This document shows, piece by piece, positions 1 through 5,054 of a DNA stretch of 5,054 nt. The stretch spans positions 1-5,054 of the forward strand of contig JAJZGE010000199.1 of NCBI GenBank assembly GCA_021798675.1, given 5' to 3'. Made by a program: the position numbers and the translations under genes. The first letter of the stretch is position 1; the number at the start of each line of letters is the position of its first letter. Source of the stretch: Pseudomonadota bacterium (GTDB lineage: Bacteria; Pseudomonadota; Gammaproteobacteria; Xanthomonadales; Rhodanobacteraceae). Under the pieces are notes generated by a model. That model made no database searches. It saw only the letters and a program-made list of their open reading frames with translations, and was not told the DNA's origin.

Positions 1-1
1 T

Positions 2-2632
2 CGCTACCGCCTCGTGCGCCGGCTCGGCGAAGGCGGCATGGGCGTGGTCTACCTTGCCGAGCGCGAGGATGGCGGCTTCGTGCAGCAGGTGGCGCTGAAG
101 GTGCTTGGCGCCGGGGCGGTCGGATCACCCACGTTGCAGGAGCGTTTCGCGCGCGAGCGGCAATTGCTGGCACGGCTGGAGCACCCCGGCATCGCGCGCC
201 TGCTCGACGGCGGCATGCTGGCCGACGGCCAGCCCTTCCTGGCGATGGAATACGTCGAGGGCGAGCGCATCGACGCGTGGTGCGAGCGACACGGGCTGGA
301 CCTGCGCCAACGCGCGCAGCTGCTTCTCAAGGTCTGCGCCGCGGTGGAGTATGCGCACCGCAACCTGGTAATCCACCGCGACCTGAAGCCCGCCAACATT
401 CTGGTCGATGCGCGGGGCGAGCCCAAGTTGCTGGACTTCGGCATCGCCCGGCTGATCGACGAGGAGGCGGTGGAGGGCACGCTCACCGTCACCGGCCAGC
501 GCGCGCTCACGCTGGCCTACGCCAGCCCGGAGCAGATCGAGCAGCAGCCGTTGACCACCGCGGTGGACGTCTACGGGCTCGGCATGGTGCTCTACCAGCT
601 GATGGCGGGACAACGGCCATGGCAGCACATCACCACGCCGCACCAGCTCAGCCACGCCATCGTCGCCGGCGAGGTCGTGCCGCCCAGCCGCAGTGCGCGG
701 ACGGGCGACGCACTGCGTCACGCCGTTCCCGCCGACATCGACGCCATCGCGCTGAAGGCGCTGCGCCGCAAGGCCGGCGAGCGCTACGCCAGCGTGGACG
801 CGCTTGCCGCCGACTTGCGCAGGTGGCTGGCGCAGCGTCCCGTGCTGGCGCGGCGCGGCCAGCGCCTGTACCGTGCGCGCCGCTTCCTGCAGCGCAACCG
901 CTGGCCGCTGACCGCCGCCGCCGCACTGCTGCTCAGCGTGCTGGCCGGCCTGGCCACGTCGCTCTATTCGCTGCACCAGACGCGTGTGCAGCAACGGCTG
1001 GCCGAGCAGCGGCTGCTGCAGCTGCAGCGGATGGTGCAGTTCCAGCAGTCGATGTACGACAGCGTGGACATCGACGCGATGGGACATGCCGTGGTCGCCG
1101 CGACCCGGCGCCAAGTCGCCGCGTCGCTCGCCTCGGCGCCAGGGGCGGTGGTGGACGATGCGCTGGGCAAGGCCTTCGCCAGCGTGCAGGCCACCGACAT
1201 CGCACGCGCGGCGATGGACGATTACGTGATCGGCCATACGCTCGACGGCCTCGACCGTGCCTTTGCCGATGCGCCCCTGCTCGATGCCGACCTGCGCCAG
1301 TCGCTGGCGCGTGCGCTGCTTGGCATCGGCAGCTACGCGCATGCCGCCGCCGAGTTGCGCAAGGTGCTGGCGGTGCGCGCCAGGCTGCTGCCTGCCGGCG
1401 ACCGCGGTCAGCTTTCGGTACGCGTGGACCTGGCGCAGGCGCTGGAGAAGCAGGGGCACACGGCGGCCGCGGCCGCCATGTACGCCCAGGCCGAAAAGCT
1501 GGCGCGGCTCGAGCCGCCCACCGACGCCCTGCGCGTGGCCGCCGAATCCGGCGTGGCGCGCATGCTGGTGGCGCAGGGACACCTGCGGCAGGCATTGCAG
1601 CAGCAGGACGCGTTGTACGCCGCGCTGAAACCGCGCGTCCCCGCCACCAATCACGGCCTGATGCGATTGCAGCGCGACCTGGTAATGACCTTGATCGGAC
1701 TCGGCCAGCGCGATCGCGCGCTGCAGCTGGCCGGGCCGCTGGTGGCGCTGGACCAGCGCGCGCTGGGCGCGCAGAACCCGCAGACGTTGGACACCATGCT
1801 GGTGCAGGCCAGGCTGCTGCATTATCGCTACGAATACGAGCGCTCGCTCGCACTCGCCCGCCAGGTGGCCGCCGTCCGCACCCAGCGCCTGGGCGCGGAT
1901 CACCCCGATACCTTGGCCGCCGCCTTCATGGTGGCGACGGACGAGGTGTACCTGGCGCAGGATCCCAAGGCGCTTGCCGCAGCCGGCGCGGACCTGCAAC
2001 GCGTGATCGACGCGCGTCGCCGCGTGTTGGGCGTCGACCATCCCGACACCATCGCCGCCGAAACGGTGATGGTGCGGCTGCTGGCCAAGCAGGGCAGCCA
2101 TGCCAAGGCTGCGGCCGAACGGCGCGCCTACTACGCGCAGGCGATCGCCTTGGAACGGCAGATCCTCGCGGCCCACGAACGCCAGCTCGGCGCCGACCAT
2201 CCCAAGACCCTGATGGCGCTGGGCAGCCTGGCCAGCCTGCTGGACGAGGCCGGCCAGTACGGGCCGGCGTTGGCCGAGGCCAAGCAGTGCCTGGCCGGCC
2301 AGCTGCGCGTGCTGGGGCCGCAGCACCCGATGATCTCCGCCACCCGCACCCTGATCGGCGACATCGAGGACGACGCCCACCAGTGGCAGGCCGCGCGAGA
2401 CGCCTACCGGCAGGCGCTGGATCAACGCGAGCAATTGCTGGGCTTGCGCGATGCGCACACCATCGAAAGCGCCTCGCGCCTGTACTCCGTGCTGATGGAG
2501 TTGCACGACACCGGTGCGGCCGCCAAGGTGCGCCAGCGCTACATGGACCCGGTGATCGCGATGGATCCGAAGACGCTCAACGCCGCCATGCGCAGCGTCC
2601 GCGACGAGGCGATCCGCATGCTGGGATCGTAG
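2..2632 (+). CDS. Membrane-anchored serine/threonine protein kinase with C-terminal TPR domain (5' end outside window)
   Basis: Transfers phosphate from ATP to Ser/Thr of protein targets; target unknown. The frame is open from base 2, reading RYRLVRRLGEGGMG. This is already the first kinase strand, so the true start is upstream. Counting the GTG at 14 as residue 1: glycine loop GEGGMGVVY 5-13, ATP lysine K29 (VALK), likely helix-C glutamate E48, catalytic loop HRDLKPAN 121-128, DFG 141-143, SPE 171-173 in place of APE. The activation segment carries Thr 156, 158, 160 and 166. All catalytic residues are present, so it should be active. An Arg-rich stretch precedes one membrane helix at about 297-320, which puts the kinase in the cytoplasm and the rest in the periplasm. 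Residues about 320-350 look helical or coiled, and about 410-850 are TPR-like repeats. In this family a short N-terminal segment often precedes the kinase, and an ECF sigma factor gene is often adjacent; neither can be seen here. The gene ends with TAG just before a terminator. Confidence 0.95.
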   Translation, partial: RYRLVRRLGEGGMGVVYLAEREDGGFVQQVALKVLGAGAVGSPTLQERFARERQLLARLEHPGIARLLDGGMLADGQPFLAMEYVEGERIDAWCERHGLDLRQRAQLLLKVCAAVEYAHRNLVIHRDLKPANILVDARGEPKLLDFGIARLIDEEAVEGTLTVTGQRALTLAYASPEQIEQQPLTTAVDVYGLGMVLYQLMAGQRPWQHITTPHQLSHAIVAGEVVPPSRSARTGDALRHAVPADIDAIALKALRRKAGERYASVDALAADLRRWLAQRPVLARRGQRLYRARRFLQRNRWPLTAAAALLLSVLAGLATSLYSLHQTRVQQRLAEQRLLQLQRMVQFQQSMYDSVDIDAMGHAVVAATRRQVAASLASAPGAVVDDALGKAFASVQATDIARAAMDDYVIGHTLDGLDRAFADAPLLDADLRQSLARALLGIGSYAHAAAELRKVLAVRARLLPAGDRGQLSVRVDLAQALEKQGHTAAAAAMYAQAEKLARLEPPTDALRVAAESGVARMLVAQGHLRQALQQQDALYAALKPRVPATNHGLMRLQRDLVMTLIGLGQRDRALQLAGPLVALDQRALGAQNPQTLDTMLVQARLLHYRYEYERSLALARQVAAVRTQRLGADHPDTLAAAFMVATDEVYLAQDPKALAAAGADLQRVIDARRRVLGVDHPDTIAAETVMVRLLAKQGSHAKAAAERRAYYAQAIALERQILAAHERQLGADHPKTLMALGSLASLLDEAGQYGPALAEAKQCLAGQLRVLGPQHPMISATRTLIGDIEDDAHQWQAARDAYRQALDQREQLLGLRDAHTIESASRLYSVLMELHDTGAAAKVRQRYMDPVIAMDPKTLNAAMRSVRDEAIRMLGS
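1763..2464 (+). repeat. Six degenerate TPR-type repeat units within the kinase C-terminal domain
   Basis: This is a protein-level repeat. A motif of the form LG-x-x-HP-x-T recurs at residues 584 (LGAQNPQT), 626 (LGADHPDT), 672 (LGVDHPDT), 725 (LGADHPKT), 767 (LGPQHPMI) and 809 (LGLRDAHT), counting the GTG at 14 as residue 1. The spacings are 42, 46, 53, 42 and 42. A 42-residue period with this motif at the repeat boundary is typical of the kinesin-light-chain-like TPR class (TPR_10/TPR_12), not the plain 34-residue TPR. Each unit continues into paired helices with an A-L-rich pattern, clearest in the unit around 732-765. Less regular helical pairs upstream, about 425-580, are probably further repeats without the HP-x-T turn. 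Such domains bind peptides or proteins. Confidence 0.8.
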
Positions 2633-2653
2633 CCGCACGGTATCTCCGCACGA

Positions 2654-2679
2654 AAACGGGCCGCTTGCGCGGCCCGTTT
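2654..2679. terminator. Bidirectional intrinsic terminator between the kinase gene and metK
   Basis: A perfect 11-bp stem (2654-2664 with 2669-2679, core ACGGGCCGC/GCGGCCCGT) closes a 4-base loop, TTGC. The plus-strand transcript ends the stem in TTT followed by CGTT. The minus-strand transcript ends it in TTTT because base 2653 is also A. It lies 21 bases after the kinase stop and 46 bases after the metK stop, between two convergent genes, where a shared terminator is expected. The T-tracts are short but the stem is very GC-rich. Confidence 0.88.
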
Positions 2680-2690
2680 CGTTCCGCCTT

Positions 2691-2711
2691 CCGGCCGCAG
2701 GCTGCGGCTGG
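2691..2711. other. Second short stem-loop in the convergent intergenic space
   Basis: GCCGCA (2694-2699) pairs with TGCGGC (2703-2708) around a 3-base loop. On the plus strand the stem can extend to 9 pairs (2691-2699 with 2703-2711) through one G-U pair at 2693/2709. It lies 15 bases downstream of the metK stop, before the main terminator in metK's direction. No T-run follows on either strand, so it is not a terminator by itself. It may protect the metK 3' end or be chance pairing in GC-rich sequence. Confidence 0.4.
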
Positions 2712-2725
2712 AGCGAATGGCGGGC

Positions 2726-3925
2726 TTACTTCAGCTTGGCATCCGCGCGCAGCGCCTCGGCCTTGTCGGTCTTCTCCCACGAGAACGCGGTGAACTTGCT
2801 GCCGTCGGCGGCCTTCACCTCGTAGGGACTGCGGCCGAAGTGGCCGTAGCTGGCGGTCTGCTGGTACATCGGGTGGATCAGGTCGAGCATCTTGAGGATG
2901 CCGTACGGACGCAGGTCGAAGTGCCTGCGGATCAGCTTCTCGATCTTGTCGTCGCTGATCCTGCCGGTGCCAAAGGTGGTCACCGAGATCGAGGTCGGCT
3001 CGGCCACGCCGATGGCGTAGCTCACCTGCACCTCGCAGCGGTCGGCGATGCCGGCGGCCACGATGTTCTTGGCCACGTAGCGCGCGGCGTAGGCGGCCGA
3101 ACGGTCCACCTTGGACGGATCCTTGCCGGAGAACGCGCCGCCGCCATGGCGGGCCCAGCCGCCGTAGGTGTCGACGATGATCTTGCGGCCGGTCAGGCCG
3201 CAGTCGCCCACCGGGCCGCCGATGACGAACTTGCCGGTCGGGTTGATATGGAACTTGGTGCCCTTGTGCAGCAGCTTGGCCGGCAGCACCGGCTTGAGGA
3301 TCTCCTCGCGCACGGCTTCGATCAGCTCCTTCTGCTTCACGCCCGGGTCGTGCTGGGTGGACAGCACCACGGCGTCGATCGCGGTGGCCACGCCGTTCTC
3401 GTAGCGCAGGGTGACCTGGCTCTTGGCGTCGGGGCGCAGCCACGGCAGCCGCGAGTTCTTCTTCTTGCGGATCTTGGCCTGCTGCTCGACCAGGCGGTGC
3501 GAGTAGTAGATCGCCGCCGGCATGAAGTCCTTGGTCTCGTTGGTGGCGTAGCCGAACATCAGGCCCTGGTCGCCGGCGCCCTGCTCCTCGGGCTTCTTGC
3601 GGTCCACGCCCTGGTTGATGTCGGGCGACTGCTTGCCGATCAGGTTCAGCACGCCGCAGGTGGCGCCGTCGAAGCCGACTTCGCTGGAGTCGTAGCCGAT
3701 GTCCAGGATCACCTTGCGGGTGATCGCCTCGAGGTCGATCCAGGCGCTGGTGGTGATTTCGCCGGCGACGATGGCCACGCCGGTCTTCACCATGGTTTCG
3801 CAGGCGACGCGGGCTCGCGGATCCTGCGCGAGGATCGCGTCGAGCACGGCATCGGAAATCTGGTCGGCGACCTTGTCCGGATGGCCTTCGGAGACCGATT
3901 CGGAAGTGAACAGATGGCTGGACAT
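2726..3925 (-). CDS. metK: S-adenosylmethionine synthetase (methionine adenosyltransferase)
   Basis: Cytoplasmic enzyme that makes S-adenosylmethionine from methionine and ATP, releasing phosphate and pyrophosphate. It supplies methyl groups for nearly all methylation and for polyamine synthesis, and is normally essential. The product is 399 residues, slightly longer than the 384 of E. coli. Seen in order: N-terminal [13 protein letters not shown] at 6-18 with catalytic His15 and Asp17; signature GAGDQG at 116-121; phosphate-binding loop GGGAFSGKD at 261-269; C-terminal region rich in conserved Tyr and Gly (YGHFG, 360-364). All three domains are intact. A Lys-rich insert near 151-156 (KIRKKK) matches what I recall of Xanthomonadales MetK. 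The ATG at 3925 is chosen because it starts the conserved N-terminus and follows a ribosome binding site; the open frame continues to 4264 but runs into the neighbouring gene. The gene is transcribed convergently to the kinase, and probably from its own promoter. Confidence 0.98.
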   Translation of the reverse strand: MSSHLFTSESVSEGHPDKVADQISDAVLDAILAQDPRARVACETMVKTGVAIVAGEITTSAWIDLEAITRKVILDIGYDSSEVGFDGATCGVLNLIGKQSPDINQGVDRKKPEEQGAGDQGLMFGYATNETKDFMPAAIYYSHRLVEQQAKIRKKKNSRLPWLRPDAKSQVTLRYENGVATAIDAVVLSTQHDPGVKQKELIEAVREEILKPVLPAKLLHKGTKFHINPTGKFVIGGPVGDCGLTGRKIIVDTYGGWARHGGGAFSGKDPSKVDRSAAYAARYVAKNIVAAGIADRCEVQVSYAIGVAEPTSISVTTFGTGRISDDKIEKLIRRHFDLRPYGILKMLDLIHPMYQQTASYGHFGRSPYEVKAADGSKFTAFSWEKTDKAEALRADAKLK

Positions 3926-3935
3926 CGCGTTTATA

Positions 3936-3940
3936 TCCTC
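3936..3940 (-). promoter_or_regulatory. Ribosome binding site of metK
   Basis: On the minus strand GAGGA lies 10 bases before the ATG at 3925. The spacing is a little long, but it is the only purine-rich Shine-Dalgarno match nearby, and it supports the MSSHLF start over any upstream in-frame start. Confidence 0.7.
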
Positions 3941-3973
3941 GTGTACGGATAAAGAGATAAAAGAAAGTGCGGC

Positions 3974-3982
3974 ATCATACCA
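3974..3982 (-). promoter_or_regulatory. Predicted extended -10 sigma-70 promoter for metK
   Basis: The minus strand reads TGGTATGAT, an extended -10 element (TG, one base, TATGAT) with five of six consensus bases in the hexamer. No good -35 is found at 16-18 bases (ACAACC or TACAAC), which is acceptable for an extended -10 promoter. Transcription would begin near 3967, giving a leader of about 40 bases. That leader is strikingly A+T- and pyrimidine-rich (3946-3965) in otherwise GC-rich sequence. I see no known riboswitch fold in so short a leader. Confidence 0.65.
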
Positions 3983-3994
3983 CTCTGTCGCATC

Positions 3995-4007
3995 GGGGTT
4001 GTACCCC
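3995..4007. repeat. Inverted repeat over the metK -35 region (possible operator)
   Basis: GGGGT-TGT-ACCCC is a perfect 5-bp inverted repeat with a 3-base centre. It covers the position where the -35 hexamer of the predicted metK promoter would lie. It does not match the MetJ box or the MetR site as I know them. It could be a protein-binding site or a small hairpin in a read-through transcript from the upstream cyclase gene. No T-run follows, so it is not a normal terminator. Confidence 0.4.
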
Positions 4008-4044
4008 AGCCTGAACCCGGATTTGGGCGGCTGGACGGCTATTT

Positions 4045-4061
4045 GCCGCGATTCACGCGGC
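4045..4061. other. Stem-loop enclosing the stop codon of the cyclase gene
   Basis: GCCGCG (4045-4050) and CGCGGC (4056-4061) form a perfect 6-bp stem around a 5-base loop that contains the TGA stop of the diguanylate cyclase (4055-4053, minus strand). The transcript continues with AAATAGCC rather than a T-run, so this is at best a weak or factor-assisted terminator. Confidence 0.4.
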
Positions 4062-5054
4062 CTCGCAGCGGTTGCGCCCGTTGCTCTTGGCGCGATAGAG
4101 CGCCTGGTCGGCGCGCTCGAAAACACTGTCCGGCGTGTCGTCCGCGCGCACGGTGGCGATGCCGCACGACAGGGTGATCGGCACCACCTGGTCCTGGCTG
4201 TGGAAGCGCGCCTGGCCGATGCGTATGCGCAGGCGTTCGGCCACCCGCATCGCTTCGCCGGCATCGGCGGCGAGCAGGGCGACGAACTCCTCGCCGCCGT
4301 AGCGGGCGAGGTAGTCGCCGGGACGCAGCGCGGCCTGCAGCTGTTCGGCCACGATGCGCAGCGCGCGGTCGCCGGCGGCGTGGCCCAGCCGGTCGTTGAT
4401 GGTCTTGAAGTGGTCGATGTCCAGGATCAGCAGGCTGGTGACGGGCGCGTCGGCCTCGCACAGCAATGCCATGCGTACTTCCAGGGCGCGACGGTTGGCC
4501 AGCCCGGTGAGCGGGTCGGTGTCGGCCAGCTGCAGCTTCTGCTGCAGCGTGGCCTCCATGGTGCGGGTGCTGGATTCCAGCTCGCGGATGCGTTCGCGCA
4601 TGCGCGCGGCGTGTTCCCGCCACGCCTGCTCGCGCAGCTGCTCGCGCTCGCGCAGCGCGGCGAGATGGGCGCCGACGGCGGCCAGTCGCGCCTGCACGTC
4701 GGCCTGCAGGCTGACCAGGTCGGGCGCGGAACGCGCGCGTTCGCCCAGCGCCTGCACTTCGCCGGCCATGCGTTCGCCCAGTTCGCGCCGTGCGGCGACC
4801 ACGTCGTTGCGCGATTGGTCGTCCTGGTCGAGATGCACGGTGAGCGCGGACAGTTCGTCGTCCACGTGGCTAAGCAGGCGGCTGGCGCTGCGCTGGGCTT
4901 CCTCCAGTTGCTCAAGCCGGCGCGCTACCAGTGCGGCCAGCGCCTCGCCGTGAACCTGCAGCATGGCGGCGTCGCGGCAACCCACGATGCGTCCGCGCAG
5001 GGCTTCCAGCTCGGGGTCGACGGGATCGCCCAGCGGCTGGCGGTCGAGGATGGC
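4053..5054 (-). CDS. GGDEF-domain diguanylate cyclase (5' end outside window)
   Basis: Makes cyclic-di-GMP from two GTP as a homodimer; the messenger usually controls biofilm, motility and adhesion. The frame is open to the window edge, giving 333 visible residues (codon 5054-5052 counted as 1). The GGDEF domain spans about 178-330: [10 protein letters not shown] at 180, metal and substrate segment [11 protein letters not shown] at 211-221, active site GGEEF at 253-257, C-terminal [11 protein letters not shown]. The I-site RPGD (244-247) lies exactly five residues before GGEEF, so feedback inhibition by product is likely. Residues 24-178 are almost all helix-forming with long charged stretches, and about 130-178 look like a coiled-coil signalling helix leading into the domain. 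I see no membrane segment in the visible part, so it is probably cytoplasmic. I do not recognise the N-terminal domain. An in-frame GTG at 4985 has no convincing ribosome binding site and is probably internal. metK follows 127 bases downstream on the same strand. Confidence 0.95.
   Translation of the reverse strand, partial: AILDRQPLGDPVDPELEALRGRIVGCRDAAMLQVHGEALAALVARRLEQLEEAQRSASRLLSHVDDELSALTVHLDQDDQSRNDVVAARRELGERMAGEVQALGERARSAPDLVSLQADVQARLAAVGAHLAALREREQLREQAWREHAARMRERIRELESSTRTMEATLQQKLQLADTDPLTGLANRRALEVRMALLCEADAPVTSLLILDIDHFKTINDRLGHAAGDRALRIVAEQLQAALRPGDYLARYGGEEFVALLAADAGEAMRVAERLRIRIGQARFHSQDQVVPITLSCGIATVRADDTPDSVFERADQALYRAKSNGRNRCEAA

Noticed and set aside
1009..1030. CTGCAG-rich palindromic stretch in the kinase gene
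   Set aside because: It is explained by Leu and Gln codons in the coiled segment after the membrane helix; no regulatory meaning is supported.
125..2638. Open reading frame of 837 codons on the minus strand lying opposite nearly the whole kinase gene
   Set aside because: It is the antisense shadow of a GC-rich gene. Its product is rich in His, Gln, Arg and Gly without domain patterns, while the opposite strand encodes an intact kinase.
277..2793. Open frame of 838 codons on the plus strand, shifted relative to the kinase frame
   Set aside because: The translation is mainly Ala, Arg, Gly and Pro, runs through the kinase stop and the terminator into metK, and has no recognisable domain. It is typical of the alternate frame in high-GC DNA.
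2717..3952. Open frame of 411 codons antisense to metK
   Set aside because: It mirrors the metK frame almost exactly and has low-complexity Val/Leu/Gly/His content; metK itself is beyond doubt.
3926..4052. SAM or SAH riboswitch upstream of metK
   Set aside because: The inferred leader is only about 40 bases, and I could not find the conserved cores of the SAM or SAH riboswitch classes in the 127-base intergenic region. A covariance-model search would settle it.
3926..4264. In-frame N-terminal extension of metK beginning at 4264
   Set aside because: The extension is Arg/Ala-rich, overlaps the 3' end of the cyclase gene, and is followed by the conserved [10 protein letters not shown] start, which has its own ribosome binding site and promoter.
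4039..4623. 194-codon minus-strand frame overlapping the cyclase gene
   Set aside because: It is an off-frame reading of the GGDEF domain, with no motif of its own.

Overview
The window looks like chromosome from a GC-rich gammaproteobacterium, most likely order Xanthomonadales (Rhodanobacter/Dyella/Xanthomonas relatives). The main reason is the S-adenosylmethionine synthetase, which by eye resembles the Xanthomonas protein closely over nearly its whole length. The very high GC at third codon positions and the style of the TPR-fused kinase agree with this. The assignment is from memory of the families, not from a search.

Layout: (1) Positions 2-2632, plus strand: a serine/threonine protein kinase of the kinase - single membrane helix - TPR architecture. 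Its start lies before the window. (2) Positions 2633-2725: a 93-base convergent intergenic space with a strong stem-loop that can end transcription from both sides. (3) Positions 2726-3925, minus strand: complete metK. (4) Positions 3926-4052: a 127-base intergenic region with a good extended -10 promoter for metK, an A+T-rich leader, and short inverted repeats at and upstream of the -35 region. (5) Positions 4053-5054, minus strand: the C-terminal part of a diguanylate cyclase with a GGEEF active site and an intact inhibitory I-site. Its reading frame stays open to the window edge, so its start is also outside.

The three genes do not form an obvious pathway. metK is housekeeping and appears to have its own promoter. 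The kinase is on the opposite strand and is insulated by the terminator. The cyclase lies upstream of metK on the same strand, without a convincing terminator between them, so some read-through into metK is possible. Two of the three genes are signalling proteins (Ser/Thr phosphorylation and cyclic-di-GMP), but nothing here shows that they are linked.

I found no RNA genes, insertion sequences, CRISPR arrays or signs of horizontal transfer. Nothing supports a previously undescribed system. The points worth a second look are the repeat register of the kinase sensor domain, the inverted repeat over the metK promoter, and the unrecognised N-terminal region of the cyclase.
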